Shown: positions 1 through 9,940 of the stretch, piece by piece | Numbering within the stretch: position 1 is the first letter of the stretch | How the letters are laid out: each line of letters starts with the position of its first letter | DNA from: Betaproteobacteria bacterium | GTDB lineage: Bacteria; Pseudomonadota; Gammaproteobacteria; Burkholderiales; Burkholderiaceae | DNA length: 34,674 bases | Direction of reading: 5' to 3' | Assembly: GCA_947378095.1 (NCBI GenBank) | Contig: CANCIL010000013.1 | Coordinates: forward strand, 1-34,674 | Position numbers and translations under genes: made by a program | Notes under the pieces: generated by a model | What the model saw: the letters and a program-made list of their open reading frames with translations, nothing else | Told to the model about the DNA's origin: nothing | Databases searched by the model: none

Positions 1-852
1 CTCATCGATGGAACGTTTGGGCGCGGTGGTCACACGCAAGCATTGCTAAAGCAGTTGGGCTCAACAGCGCGCATGATCTCATTCGACAAAGATCTAGATG
101 CGATTGCGGTTGCACAGCAGATCAACGATCCTCGTTTAAAAATCGTGCACGACAGCTTTGCGTATATGGATCAGTATGCAGAGCCAGAATCGGTCGATGG
201 AATTTTGTTGGATTTAGGAATCAGCTCACCGCAGGTGGACGAGGGGCATCGGGGATTTTCATTTCGCCGCGAAGGTCCCTTGGACATGCGTATGAATACC
301 GAACACGGTTTAACGGCTGCCCAGTGGTTAGAGCAAGCACCGCAGGAGGAAATCACTCACGTGATTAAGACTTACGGAGAAGAGCGTTTTGCATTTCAGA
401 TTGCGAAGGCTATTGTGGCCAAGCGAGAAGCAGGTGCGTCACCTCAAACTACCACTCAACTCGCTGCGCTAGTTGCTAGCGTGGTACGCACGCGTGAGGC
501 CGGTCAAGATCCTGCCACGAGAACTTTTCAAGCACTCAGAATATTTATTAATCGTGAGCTAGAAGATTTAGAGTTGGGTTTAAAGGCTGCTTTGAAATTG
601 CTAAAGCCGGGCGCAAGGCTAGCGGTGATCAGTTTTCATTCTCTTGAAGATCGCATTGTGAAGCAGTTTATGCAGGCGCACTCGAAAGTAGAAGTGCCTC
701 GGGGTTTGCCAGTGCGAGAAAAAGACTTACCTCAAAGTGCGTTGGAGATGATTGGCCGCGTTAAGCCGAGTGATGTAGAGATTTTAGAAAACCCCCGTGC
801 TCGCTCAGCCATCATGCGCGTTGCTGAAAAACGAATGGGCTTAGTTGCATGA
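1..852 (+). CDS. rsmH: 16S rRNA (cytosine1402-N4)-methyltransferase RsmH, 5'-truncated by window edge
   Basis: RsmH (MraW) uses S-adenosylmethionine to methylate N4 of C1402 in the decoding centre of 16S rRNA. The frame is open from base 1, where it already reads the SAM-binding motif [10 protein letters not shown], so the true start lies upstream and roughly 30 N-terminal residues are missing; 283 residues are visible. Further family features are the [10 protein letters not shown] motif, the [15 protein letters not shown] segment and the C-terminal [16 protein letters not shown] segment. It is the first visible gene of the dcw cluster and its stop overlaps the ftsL start (ATGA). A start at the TTG codon at 43 is wrong because it would remove the SAM motif. 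Whether mraZ precedes it cannot be seen. Confidence 0.96.
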   Translation, partial: LIDGTFGRGGHTQALLKQLGSTARMISFDKDLDAIAVAQQINDPRLKIVHDSFAYMDQYAEPESVDGILLDLGISSPQVDEGHRGFSFRREGPLDMRMNTEHGLTAAQWLEQAPQEEITHVIKTYGEERFAFQIAKAIVAKREAGASPQTTTQLAALVASVVRTREAGQDPATRTFQALRIFINRELEDLELGLKAALKLLKPGARLAVISFHSLEDRIVKQFMQAHSKVEVPRGLPVREKDLPQSALEMIGRVKPSDVEILENPRARSAIMRVAEKRMGLVA

Positions 853-1115
853 ATCGCGCTACTTTAACCTTACTTGTTCTCCTCTTAATTTGCGCACTCT
901 CTTTGGTAGCGGCTCAGCAACGCGCTCGTAAGCTATTTATTGCACAAGAACGCGCACAAATTGAAGAGCGAAAATTAAATCAAGAATGGTTGCGTCTTGA
1001 ATATGAGCAACGTAACTTATCTAAATCAGCGCGCATTCGTGATGTAGCGCGTAACCAATTACGTATGTCGCCGATCTCTCCTGAGCGTACTTTGTACTTG
1101 AGGGAGGTTAAATGA
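849..1115 (+). CDS. ftsL: cell division protein FtsL
   Basis: FtsL is a small bitopic membrane protein of the divisome; with FtsB and FtsQ it activates the FtsW/FtsI septal synthase. The 88-residue product has a short cytoplasmic start, one membrane helix at about residues 5-22, and then a charged periplasmic helix rich in Glu, Arg, Gln and Leu that fits the family's coiled coil. Sequence conservation is weak in this family, so the call rests largely on size, topology and position between rsmH and ftsI. The start overlaps the rsmH stop and the stop overlaps the ftsI start (both ATGA), which suggests translational coupling. Confidence 0.88.
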   Translation: MNRATLTLLVLLLICALSLVAAQQRARKLFIAQERAQIEERKLNQEWLRLEYEQRNLSKSARIRDVARNQLRMSPISPERTLYLREVK

Positions 1116-2881
1116 GACCGGTCGGCTTCTCAACTACCCCAAATTTAGTATTGCGTCTGCCTATGTGGCGGTCGCGACTGATGTTGTTCCTATTGTTCTT
1201 TGTCTTCATGTTGTTATTGATACGCGCGTTTTGGATTCAAGGTCCAGGAAATGCTTTTTATGAAGCTAAGGGTGTGCGGGGTACACAGCGAGAACTAGAA
1301 TTGCCCGCAAGTCGTGGAAAAATTTTAGATCGCAACGGTCAAGTCATTGCTACCAGCTTGGAAGCGAAGTCTGTTATCGCTTACAACGACACAGTGCCGG
1401 ATGATCTTTCTGCAGAAAAAGTAAAAGCGCTTGCTAATCTTTTGCAGATCAGCGAAACAGAGTTGCGCAAGAAGCTTAAGGAAGAGCGTAAGCAAATTTT
1501 CTTAAAACGTCAGGTTGATCCAGTAGTAGCTCAGCAAATTAAGCTATTAGAAATTCCAGGCATTGGCTTAAATAATGAATATCGTCGCTTTTACCCAGAA
1601 GGTGAGGCGATGGCGCACGTGGTTGGCTTTACTAACGTGAACGATAAGGGTCAGGAAGGCATGGAGCTCTCTAGAGAGAAAGAGCTTGCTGGTCATCCAG
1701 GACAAAGGCGGGTAGTAGTTGATCGCTTGGGACGAGTTGTGGAAGAAATGGCGATCTTACAGTTGCCACAGAATGGCAAAGATTTGAATCTCTCCATTGA
1801 TAGCAAAATTCAGTTCCTCGCCTATAACGCAGTAAAGAGTGCGGTAGAGACACATCATGCTAAAGCCGGCGGCGCAGTTGTGCTGGATACGCAAACGGGG
1901 GAAATCTTAGCGCTGGCCAATTACCCAAGCTATAACCCGAATGACCGTAAATATTTAACGGGTGAGCAATTACGTAATCGAGTCTTGACCGATACCTTCG
2001 AGCCTGGATCAACGATGAAACCTATTACGGTCTCGTTATCACTTGAAAAGGGTCAAGTACAACCCAATACCCAAATGGCGATTGGTGCGAAATATTTAAT
2101 CGGACCTAAACCAATTACAGATACACATCCCTACGGAACATTAACAGTTGCTCAAATTATTCAAAAATCGAGCAATATTGGTACTGCTAAATTAGCGATG
2201 AATACAAGCCCGCAAGAAATGTGGGATCTCTATACAGCGGCTGGTTTTGGTCAGGCTCCTAAGATTGGATTTCCTGGTGCGGTTGCCGGAACTTTGCATC
2301 CATATAAAAAATGGGTGCCATCGGATCAGGCACGTATTGCGTTTGGTTATGGTATTTCAGCATCGCTCTTTCAGGTAGCGCGTGCATATACCATTTTCGC
2401 GCGTGATGGAGAGCTTGTACCACTCACCATTGAGCGTAGCCCAGAATTTAAACCAGGCACGCCAGTGATTTCTGCAAAAACAGCGATTGAGATGCGCAGC
2501 ATGCTCGAGACTGTTACTGAGCCCGGCGGCACTGCTATCAAAGCGCAAGCAGAAGGTTTTCGAGTTGGCGGTAAAACTGGTACTGCACATAAGTTGGTTG
2601 GTAAGGGTTATGGCAACAAGTACCGCGCATATTTTGTTGGATTAGCGCCCATCAGCGCACCACGTATTGTGGTGGCTGTCATGATCGATGAGCCTACAGG
2701 TGGAAGTCACTATGGTGGAGATGTAGCGGCACCGGTGTTTTCTACTATTGTCAGTGAAACTCTGCACACATTAAATGTGTTGCCTGACGCCAAAGTGAAG
2801 CAAATGGTTTTACAAAATACAGCGCCAGAAGAGGTGCGTACTGCCAATGCTCAGGCACAACATGCGGTTCTGAAAAGATGA
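1112..2881 (+). CDS. ftsI: septal peptidoglycan transpeptidase FtsI (PBP3)
   Basis: FtsI is the class B penicillin-binding protein that crosslinks septal peptidoglycan in the periplasm, working with FtsW. The 589-residue product has a cytoplasmic N-terminus, one membrane helix at about residues 20-40, the pedestal/dimerisation domain beginning near RGKILDRNG, and a transpeptidase domain. All three active-site motifs are present: STMK with nucleophile Ser300, SSN at 353-355, and KTGT at 488-491. Length and motif spacing match the family. A good ribosome site (AGGGAGG) ends just before the start, and the start overlaps the ftsL stop. Expected to be a beta-lactam target. Confidence 0.97.
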   Translation: MRPVGFSTTPNLVLRLPMWRSRLMLFLLFFVFMLLLIRAFWIQGPGNAFYEAKGVRGTQRELELPASRGKILDRNGQVIATSLEAKSVIAYNDTVPDDLSAEKVKALANLLQISETELRKKLKEERKQIFLKRQVDPVVAQQIKLLEIPGIGLNNEYRRFYPEGEAMAHVVGFTNVNDKGQEGMELSREKELAGHPGQRRVVVDRLGRVVEEMAILQLPQNGKDLNLSIDSKIQFLAYNAVKSAVETHHAKAGGAVVLDTQTGEILALANYPSYNPNDRKYLTGEQLRNRVLTDTFEPGSTMKPITVSLSLEKGQVQPNTQMAIGAKYLIGPKPITDTHPYGTLTVAQIIQKSSNIGTAKLAMNTSPQEMWDLYTAAGFGQAPKIGFPGAVAGTLHPYKKWVPSDQARIAFGYGISASLFQVARAYTIFARDGELVPLTIERSPEFKPGTPVISAKTAIEMRSMLETVTEPGGTAIKAQAEGFRVGGKTGTAHKLVGKGYGNKYRAYFVGLAPISAPRIVVAVMIDEPTGGSHYGGDVAAPVFSTIVSETLHTLNVLPDAKVKQMVLQNTAPEEVRTANAQAQHAVLKR

Positions 2882-4428
2882 GGGTGGCATTGAATATAGA
2901 ACCCAATCATTTGATTGAACACCTTCACAGCCTTGCGAGCCCTTTGGCTAAGGTGAGTGCGGATAGTCGCCAGATAGAGTCTGGCGATATCTTTTTTGCT
3001 TACCCAGTAGGACATGGCAATGCCTTACGTGATGGACGTCAATACATTGAAGCTGCTCTGAAAAATGGTGCTGCAGCAGTTGTGTTTGATCCAGTTGATT
3101 TTGAATCTGAGTATTTAGATCATCCTCAATGCCTAGCTGTTGAGAATCTTGCACCTAAGGCCGGCGAGATATGTGCGCAATGGTATGGATACCCCAGTCA
3201 AAAATTGCGCATGATTGGTGTCACAGGCACCAATGGTAAGACGAGCATTACTCAATGGTTAGCATCAGCTCTTGATGGAGTCGATCATCGCACTGCAGTG
3301 TTAGGTACTCTCGGTACGGGATTTATGGGTTCATTGGTGCAGACCGGCTATACCACTCCCGATGCACCTCGTCTACAAACGCAACTTCATGAGTTATTGA
3401 ATGCAGGTGCAAATCAAGTGGTGATGGAGGCTTCATCGCATGCCTTAGAGCAAGGACGTATTGCTGGAGTTCAATTTAACTGCGCAGTCTTCACAAATCT
3501 CACGCAAGATCACTTGGATTACCACGGCAATATGGCTGATTATGCTGAAGCAAAAGCGAAGTTATTTGCTTTTGCTGGCTTAGAGCATGCGGTGATTAAT
3601 TTCGATGATGCATTTGGTCGCGAATTGGGTATGAAGCTACTGGCTAAGGGCGGCATCAAAGTATGGGCTTATGCGTTAAGCAAAGATGCATTAAATGGAT
3701 TTGAAAAATTTGGCCAGCGTTTAGAGCGAGTCTATACAAATGACATCACTCTCAAGGGCGTTGCTTATGATGCCAAGTTGGTACACGAGGGCGTCAGTGA
3801 AAATTCTGTTCATATTCCTGTTGTTGGGGAATTTAATTTAAGCAATGTATTAGCCGTATGGGCTGTCTTGCTTACCCAGAACCTGAGTGCTGATGAAGCA
3901 AGTAAGCGAGTTTCTAAGCTTCGCGCGGTAGCGGGGCGTATGGAGTTAATACCTCTTACTAGGGGTAATAAATCTGAGGGTTTGTTGGTCATTGTTGACT
4001 ATGCACATACACCAGATGCATTACAAAAAACGCTTCAAGCAATTCGTCCAATTGCAGAACAGCGCAAAGGAAAAATTTGGTGTGTTTTTGGTTGTGGTGG
4101 AGATCGCGATGTAGGTAAGCGTTCAAAAATGGGTGAAGTTGCAGAACAACTTGCTGACCAAGTCATCATTACTAGCGACAATCCCCGCACAGAGGATCCT
4201 CTAGAAATTATTAATATGATTCGCGCAGGCATGACTCATGATGCGTCGCATATTCAAATGATTGCTGATCGTGCAGCTGCCATCATGGCTGCTGTTCGTC
4301 ATGCTGATGCGCAAGATATTATCTTGGTTGCAGGCAAAGGTCATGAGACTTCGCAAGAGATTAATGGCAAGAAATTTGATTTTTCTGATCAAGAACATAT
4401 TCTTTTAGCAGCTGGGGGCGCAGTCTGA
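2878..4428 (+). CDS. murE: UDP-MurNAc-L-Ala-D-Glu:meso-diaminopimelate ligase MurE
   Basis: MurE is the cytoplasmic ATP-dependent ligase that adds the third residue of the peptidoglycan stem peptide. The 516-residue protein has the N-terminal UDP-binding domain (SADSRQIESGDIF), the ATP-binding GTNGKT loop at 117-122, the Mur central-domain stretch YTTPDAPRLQ, and a C-terminal domain with DNPR at 434-437. The DNPR motif marks enzymes that select meso-diaminopimelate rather than lysine, as expected in a Gram-negative bacterium. The start overlaps the ftsI stop (ATGA), and the stop overlaps the murF start by one base. Confidence 0.97.
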   Translation: MRVALNIEPNHLIEHLHSLASPLAKVSADSRQIESGDIFFAYPVGHGNALRDGRQYIEAALKNGAAAVVFDPVDFESEYLDHPQCLAVENLAPKAGEICAQWYGYPSQKLRMIGVTGTNGKTSITQWLASALDGVDHRTAVLGTLGTGFMGSLVQTGYTTPDAPRLQTQLHELLNAGANQVVMEASSHALEQGRIAGVQFNCAVFTNLTQDHLDYHGNMADYAEAKAKLFAFAGLEHAVINFDDAFGRELGMKLLAKGGIKVWAYALSKDALNGFEKFGQRLERVYTNDITLKGVAYDAKLVHEGVSENSVHIPVVGEFNLSNVLAVWAVLLTQNLSADEASKRVSKLRAVAGRMELIPLTRGNKSEGLLVIVDYAHTPDALQKTLQAIRPIAEQRKGKIWCVFGCGGDRDVGKRSKMGEVAEQLADQVIITSDNPRTEDPLEIINMIRAGMTHDASHIQMIADRAAAIMAAVRHADAQDIILVAGKGHETSQEINGKKFDFSDQEHILLAAGGAV

Positions 4429-5876
4429 TGTTTGCGATGACAACCCTTGCACAAGTGCAGGCCATGTTGCCAGGAAGCACTCTCCTGAATAGTTCCGAGC
4501 AGGCCGCCGCTCAAATCCAAATTTCCAGGGTGGGAACGGATAGTCGCCAAATTGAAGTAGGTGAATTATTTGTCGCTTTAGCTGGTGAACGTTTTGATGC
4601 GCATGATTTTTTATCTGATGTAGCTAAAGCAGGTGTGGGCGGCGTTCTTATTAGTAAACAAGATAAGTGCCCAGCCGATTTAGCTGCCGTATGTGTTTCT
4701 GATACCAGAATAGGCTTGGGTCAACTGGCCGCAGCATGGCGTATAAAACATCCAATCCCATTGGCATTGGTCACGGGTAGTAATGGCAAGACCACTGTAA
4801 AAGAGATGATTGCCTCAATTTTTAAAGCAGCCGTCGGCGAGGAATCCACCTTAGTTACTAAAGGCAATCTGAACAATGAGATTGGCTTACCCTTAACTTT
4901 ATTAAAGTTGAAATCTACAGATCAACTTGCAGTTGTTGAGTTGGGCATGAATCACCCTGGCGAGACTGCTGTGTTAGCTGCAATAGCACAAGCCAATATT
5001 GCGCTCATTAATAATGCACAGCGTGAGCATCAAGAGTTCATGGCAACAGTAGCTGCTGTTGCTGAGGAGCATTCTGCCGCTATCAAAGCCTTGCCGAAAG
5101 ATGGGATTGCTGTCTTTCCCGCTGATTCTGAGTTTGCCGATGTTTGGCATCAAGCAGCTGCCGGCCGTAAAACAATGGATTTTGTATTGTTATCAGGGAC
5201 CTCTTCTACCAAAGCTTCAGTTACTGGGCGTCTTTTGAATGATGGCCAAGTACAAGTGCAGTCTGAGCAGGGTGTGATTGAAATTCGCCTCAATACCCTG
5301 GGAAGCCATAACGTTCGTAATGCATTAGCGGCTAGCGCTGTTGCTTTGGCTGCTGGCGTCAGCCTTGAGAAGATTAAGCAAGGCCTTGAAGCTTTTGTTC
5401 CAGTAAATGGCCGTATGCAAGCAAAGCATGTCGATGCCAATTACACCCTCATTGATGATAGCTATAACGCCAATCCTGATTCTGTTAGAGCAGCGATTGA
5501 TGCATTAAAACAAAGTGGTAATAGTTCATGGCTCATTTTGGGAGATATGGGTGAGGTAGGTAATCAAGGTCCAGAATTTCATCGAGAAGTAGGCGCCTAT
5601 GCTGCGTCACAGGGCGTGAATAAATTATTTGCCATAGGTGAGCAATGCCAATTTGCTATTGCTGGATTTGAAGATGCCGAGCAGTCTTTGTCCCCTTCTG
5701 CTAGCGCTAGCCATTTTGCTGATATGGATCAGCTTATAGCGCAATTAAGAAATGAGTTGCAAGCACAGGCAATTCACGGCAATCGGCATTTAAATATTTT
5801 GGTAAAAGGTTCTCGCTTTATGCGTATGGAGCGTGTAGTTCAAGCCTTGTTAGAGGAGGCTAAAGCATGCTCTTAA
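4428..5876 (+). CDS. murF: UDP-MurNAc-tripeptide:D-Ala-D-Ala ligase MurF
   Basis: MurF adds the D-Ala-D-Ala dipeptide to complete the UDP-MurNAc-pentapeptide in the cytoplasm. The 482-residue product contains the N-terminal [17 protein letters not shown] segment, the P-loop GSNGKT at 117-122, the family signature [11 protein letters not shown], the [13 protein letters not shown] stretch, and the C-terminal [10 protein letters not shown] motif. Two in-frame starts are possible, 4428 and 4437. The first overlaps the murE stop as TGATG and is used here, but the second is not excluded. The gene overlaps mraY by 10 bases. Confidence 0.96.
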   Translation: MFAMTTLAQVQAMLPGSTLLNSSEQAAAQIQISRVGTDSRQIEVGELFVALAGERFDAHDFLSDVAKAGVGGVLISKQDKCPADLAAVCVSDTRIGLGQLAAAWRIKHPIPLALVTGSNGKTTVKEMIASIFKAAVGEESTLVTKGNLNNEIGLPLTLLKLKSTDQLAVVELGMNHPGETAVLAAIAQANIALINNAQREHQEFMATVAAVAEEHSAAIKALPKDGIAVFPADSEFADVWHQAAAGRKTMDFVLLSGTSSTKASVTGRLLNDGQVQVQSEQGVIEIRLNTLGSHNVRNALAASAVALAAGVSLEKIKQGLEAFVPVNGRMQAKHVDANYTLIDDSYNANPDSVRAAIDALKQSGNSSWLILGDMGEVGNQGPEFHREVGAYAASQGVNKLFAIGEQCQFAIAGFEDAEQSLSPSASASHFADMDQLIAQLRNELQAQAIHGNRHLNILVKGSRFMRMERVVQALLEEAKACS

Positions 5877-7036
5877 TCTTGGCGCAATGGTTGCAAGACG
5901 ATCTTGGGTTCTTGCGGGTATTTAACTACATTACCTTTAGAGCAGTGATGGCTACCGTTACCGCATTGTTGATTGGCCTTGCAGCAGGCCCTTGGGTGAT
6001 ACGTAAATTGACTGCTTTAAAAATGGGTCAAGCAGTTCGCACTGATGGACCTCAATCTCACTTAGTTAAATCAGGTACCCCAACCATGGGTGGGGTATTG
6101 ATTCTGATTGGTATTTTTGTCTCCTGTATGTTGTGGGCTGACCTCAGTAATCGCTTTATTTGGATTGTGATGATCGTGACCTTCGGATTTGGTCTGATTG
6201 GCTGGGTGGACGACTATCGTAAGGTTGCTCATAAAGATCCAAAGGGCATGGCTTCAAGAGAAAAATTTCTTTGGCAAACCTTGATTGGTTTGTTTGCTGC
6301 AATTTACTTAGCCTTCTCAGTTTCAGAAGTGAATAACCTGAAGGTATTGCAATTGTTTTATGAGTGGGTCAAGAGCGGTTTTGCCTTAGATCTGCCTGCT
6401 AAGACCAACCTACTCTTACCTTTTATAAAAGAAGTGAGCTATCCCCTGGGGATGATGGGATTCATCATCCTCAGTTACTTGGTAATTGTTGGTAGTAGTA
6501 ATGCAGTCAATCTCACTGATGGCTTAGATGGTTTAGTCATCATGCCCGTAATTTTGGTAGGTGCAGCATTGGGCGCATTTGCCTATGTCATGGGTAATGC
6601 TATCTACGCGAAGTATTTATTGTTCCCCTATATTCCGGGGGCCGGTGAGCTCATGATCTTCTGCGGTGCGATGGGCGGTGCGGGCCTAGCATTCCTTTGG
6701 TACAACACGCATCCAGCCCAGGTGTTTATGGGTGATGTTGGCGCATTGGCTTTGGGCGGTGCGCTAGGCACTATCGCTGTCATTGTACGACAAGAGATCG
6801 TTCTTTTTGTCATGGGCGGCATTTTTGTTGCCGAGACATTCTCTGTGATGTTGCAAGTGTTCTGGTTCAAATTTACCAAGAAGCGCTACGGAGAAGGGCG
6901 TCGAATTTTCCGCATGGCCCCATTGCATCATCACTTCGAATTAGGTGGCTGGAAAGAAACTCAAGTAGTGGTCCGTTTTTGGATCATCACCATTTTGTTG
7001 GTCTTAATTGGTTTATCTAGCTTGAAATTACGGTGA
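5867..7036 (+). CDS. mraY: phospho-MurNAc-pentapeptide transferase MraY
   Basis: MraY is the integral membrane enzyme that transfers phospho-MurNAc-pentapeptide from UDP to undecaprenyl phosphate, forming lipid I. The 389-residue protein has about ten hydrophobic segments and the family's catalytic motifs: [29 protein letters not shown] and the MAPLHHHFE histidine triad near the C-terminus. A strong ribosome site (GAGGAGG) lies inside the end of murF, and the start overlaps murF by 10 bases. A 13-base gap separates it from murD. Confidence 0.97.
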   Translation: MLLILAQWLQDDLGFLRVFNYITFRAVMATVTALLIGLAAGPWVIRKLTALKMGQAVRTDGPQSHLVKSGTPTMGGVLILIGIFVSCMLWADLSNRFIWIVMIVTFGFGLIGWVDDYRKVAHKDPKGMASREKFLWQTLIGLFAAIYLAFSVSEVNNLKVLQLFYEWVKSGFALDLPAKTNLLLPFIKEVSYPLGMMGFIILSYLVIVGSSNAVNLTDGLDGLVIMPVILVGAALGAFAYVMGNAIYAKYLLFPYIPGAGELMIFCGAMGGAGLAFLWYNTHPAQVFMGDVGALALGGALGTIAVIVRQEIVLFVMGGIFVAETFSVMLQVFWFKFTKKRYGEGRRIFRMAPLHHHFELGGWKETQVVVRFWIITILLVLIGLSSLKLR

Positions 7037-7049
7037 ACCAAAAGTAAAT

Positions 7050-8672
7050 ATGCTGAACTTAGAAAATACATTCGCAAACCCTAGCGCCATTAATAATGCG
7101 GGCTATGAAGCTCCCCATCGTTTCTTAATTTTGGGCCTGGGAGAGTCTGGCGTAGCCATGGCGAAATGGTGCTTGCGTAACGGCGCTAGTGTTCGTCTTG
7201 CGGATACCCGTGATCAGTCTAAATTGACTGATCGACAAAACGCTTACTTAGAAGAATTGCGATTTGCTGGACTCCAAGATATTCAATTTGGTCCGCTAGA
7301 TGACGCTTTGTTATCTGATATTGATGTGATCGGTATCAGCCCTGGCTTATCGCCGCTTCAAGAGCCAACCCAATCATTTTTAGTTAAGGCCAGAAAAGCT
7401 AGGGTCGATGTATGGAGTGAGATTGAATTTTTTGCTCGTGCGATCGCATCGCTTGAGCGCATGGCATTAGCTAGCGAATCATCTTATGCGACTGCTGTGC
7501 TGGCGATTACGGGCACTAACGGCAAAACAACAACGACTGCATTGACAGGTCAATTGTGTGAGCGTGCCGGCAAGAAAGTGGCTGTAGCTGGCAATATCAG
7601 CCCTGCAGCCTTAGACAAACTCATGTCATGTTTGGATGGAGCTGATCAGCTAGAAGATATGCCTGATATATGGGTATTGGAGCTCTCTAGCTTCCAGCTC
7701 GTTTACACCTCAACCCTGAATCCAAGCGCTGCGACAGTACTCAATCTTTCTCAGGATCATTTAGATTGGCATGGTGACATGTCTTCTTATGCAGAAGCAA
7801 AAGCCAAAATATTTGGCAATGACACTATCTGTATTTTGAATCGCGATGATCCCCTAGTCATGGGCTTGTTATCAGATGAGCAAAAAAATGAACGCGCTAT
7901 TGTGACATTTGGGGCGAACAGACCACATGAACAAGGCGCGTTTGGAATTGAGCATGACTTACGCGCTGGGGGTATTGATTGGTTAGTGTGGGCCGAGATC
8001 GATGAGGATGTTGAGCCTAAGCCAAAGCGTCGCCGCAAGGGAGCTGCAGTCGAGGAAGAAGAGCCTTTACGTCTGAAGCGTTTGATACCTGCTGATGCAT
8101 TACGTATCCGTGGCCGTCATAACGCCTTAAACGCACTAGCTGCCTTGGCATTAGCTAGAGCAGCTAATTTACCCATGAATATCTTATTGCATGGTTTGCG
8201 TGATTACCATGGCGAACCCCATCGCGTTCAAAGTATCGCGATTGTGAAGGACGTGGAATATATAGATGACAGCAAAGGCACTAATGTTGGTGCAACAGTT
8301 GCAGCATTAAATGGCCTTGGCAATAGTGAATCAGGCAAAAGAATTTGGTTAATAGCTGGTGGTGATGGAAAGGGCCAAGACTTTAGCCCGCTTCGCGAGC
8401 CTGCATTGCGATTTGTCAAAGGGGCTTTCTTGATTGGCGCAGATGCTGAGCGGATTGCAGAAGCGCTCAATGAGCAGGTACCTTGTACTATCAGCGTTAC
8501 ATTGCAGGCAGCTGTTCAATCGGCTGCTGCGCAAGCCCAATCAGGCGACATGGTTTTGCTATCTCCAGCCTGCGCTAGCTTTGATCAATTCCGTGACTAC
8601 GTTCAGCGTGCCGAGGTCTTTGTATCTGAGGTAGAGGAATTGGGTATGCGTTTCGAAGGAGTTCAGGCATGA
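7050..8672 (+). CDS. murD: UDP-MurNAc-L-alanine:D-glutamate ligase MurD, long form with charged insertion
   Basis: MurD adds D-glutamate to UDP-MurNAc-L-Ala in the cytoplasm. Evidence: N-terminal dinucleotide-like fold (LILGLGESGVAMAKW), ATP loop GTNGKT at 155-160, the LELSSFQL and LNLSQDHLDWHG segments, YIDDSKGTN, and the C-terminal LLSPACASFDQF motif. At 540 residues it is about 100 longer than the E. coli enzyme. Part of the excess is a strongly charged stretch around residues 324-340, a run of Lys/Arg followed by Glu. From memory, MurD of other Burkholderiales also carries a basic insertion here, so this is probably a lineage trait and not a fusion. The stop overlaps the ftsW start. Confidence 0.96.
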   Translation: MLNLENTFANPSAINNAGYEAPHRFLILGLGESGVAMAKWCLRNGASVRLADTRDQSKLTDRQNAYLEELRFAGLQDIQFGPLDDALLSDIDVIGISPGLSPLQEPTQSFLVKARKARVDVWSEIEFFARAIASLERMALASESSYATAVLAITGTNGKTTTTALTGQLCERAGKKVAVAGNISPAALDKLMSCLDGADQLEDMPDIWVLELSSFQLVYTSTLNPSAATVLNLSQDHLDWHGDMSSYAEAKAKIFGNDTICILNRDDPLVMGLLSDEQKNERAIVTFGANRPHEQGAFGIEHDLRAGGIDWLVWAEIDEDVEPKPKRRRKGAAVEEEEPLRLKRLIPADALRIRGRHNALNALAALALARAANLPMNILLHGLRDYHGEPHRVQSIAIVKDVEYIDDSKGTNVGATVAALNGLGNSESGKRIWLIAGGDGKGQDFSPLREPALRFVKGAFLIGADAERIAEALNEQVPCTISVTLQAAVQSAAAQAQSGDMVLLSPACASFDQFRDYVQRAEVFVSEVEELGMRFEGVQA

Positions 8673-9940
8673 GCTTAAGAGAAAAATTATTTCCAGAAAA
8701 TCGGATGGGACTGAATCGTTTTTGGAATTTTTCTCGAGGCGGAATTGATAATTTCCGCAGCGGTTTAAGAGATGCCGTTTCAGGTGTTGAGCAGACACGC
8801 TCACGCATGATGGATTATGACCAATTACTAGTATGGGCTGTATTGTCACTAGCGTTGATTGGTTTGGTGATGGTGTATTCAGCGTCTATTACTTTGGCTG
8901 ACGGACCTAAATATGCCAACTACAGCAGTAATTATTTCTTAATACGCCATCTCATTTCTTTAGCCATCGCAATTGGTATGGCAATTGTGGTGTTCAAGAT
9001 TCCTACAAAAGAATGGGATCGTTATTCCCCTGTCATATTTGGATTCACTGTGCTGTTGCTGATTGCTGTACTGATCCCTGGTGTTGGTAAGGGTGTGAAT
9101 GGCGCTAAACGCTGGATTCCCTTGGGATTAATGAATTTTCAGCCATCTGAATTAATGAAATTTGCAGCAGTCATCTTTGCTGCAAGCTATACCGTTCAAC
9201 GACAAGAGTATTTGCATTCATTTGTAAAGGGTATGTTGCCGATGGGTGTAGCAGTTGCCTTGGTTGGGGGCTTATTAATGGCTGAGCCTGATATGGGTGC
9301 GTTTGTGGTGGTGGCCCTGATTGCATTTGGCATTCTATTTTTAGGTGGTATCAACGCTAAATTATTTGGTGGCTTGATTGCTGTTGGCTTAATGAGTGGC
9401 GCGACGATGATTGCCTTGTCACCATTTCGCCGTGGACGAATGCTCGCCTTCATGGATCCTTGGCAAGTAGACAATGCTGCTAATAAGGGCTATCAATTGA
9501 CACATTCACTCATGGCATTTGGTCGTGGCGAGTGGTTTGGTACAGGCCTAGGTGGTAGCGTGGAGAAGTTGCACTATCTTCCTGAGGCGCATACCGATTT
9601 CATCATGGCCGTGATTGGTGAAGAGCTTGGATTCGTTGGCGTTGTTGTCATGATCTTCCTCTTTTATTGGATCGTGCGTCGCGCATTCATGATCGGGCGC
9701 ACAGCTTTACAGTTAGATCGAAGCTTTGCCGGACTTGCCGCAAAAGGTGTTGCCATTTGGATTGGTTGGCAAGCCTTTATCAATATGGGCGTGAACCTAG
9801 GTCTTCTGCCGACCAAAGGTTTGACATTGCCATTGGTCAGTTATGGTGGCTCAGGAATATTAATGAATGCTGTAGCAGTCGCAATGTTGCTACGCATTGA
9901 TTATGAGAATCGGATTTTGATGCGCGGAGGGAAGTTGTGA
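8669..9940 (+). CDS. ftsW: septal peptidoglycan glycosyltransferase FtsW
   Basis: FtsW is the SEDS-family polymerase that makes septal glycan strands from lipid II, partnered with FtsI. The 423-residue protein begins with a cytoplasmic tail of about 50 residues, then around ten membrane segments starting at about residue 53. SEDS signatures include VMVYSASI, AKRWIPLGLMNFQPSELMK and the C-terminal PTKGLTLPLVSYGGSG. The start forms an ATGA overlap with the murD stop, and the end shares GTGA with the murG start. Confidence 0.96.
   Translation: MSLREKLFPENRMGLNRFWNFSRGGIDNFRSGLRDAVSGVEQTRSRMMDYDQLLVWAVLSLALIGLVMVYSASITLADGPKYANYSSNYFLIRHLISLAIAIGMAIVVFKIPTKEWDRYSPVIFGFTVLLLIAVLIPGVGKGVNGAKRWIPLGLMNFQPSELMKFAAVIFAASYTVQRQEYLHSFVKGMLPMGVAVALVGGLLMAEPDMGAFVVVALIAFGILFLGGINAKLFGGLIAVGLMSGATMIALSPFRRGRMLAFMDPWQVDNAANKGYQLTHSLMAFGRGEWFGTGLGGSVEKLHYLPEAHTDFIMAVIGEELGFVGVVVMIFLFYWIVRRAFMIGRTALQLDRSFAGLAAKGVAIWIGWQAFINMGVNLGLLPTKGLTLPLVSYGGSGILMNAVAVAMLLRIDYENRILMRGGKL

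Noticed and set aside
8559-8849. A 96-codon open frame on the - strand across the murD/ftsW junction
   Set aside because: It is antisense to the conserved C-terminus of MurD and N-terminus of FtsW and shows no domain or ribosome site.
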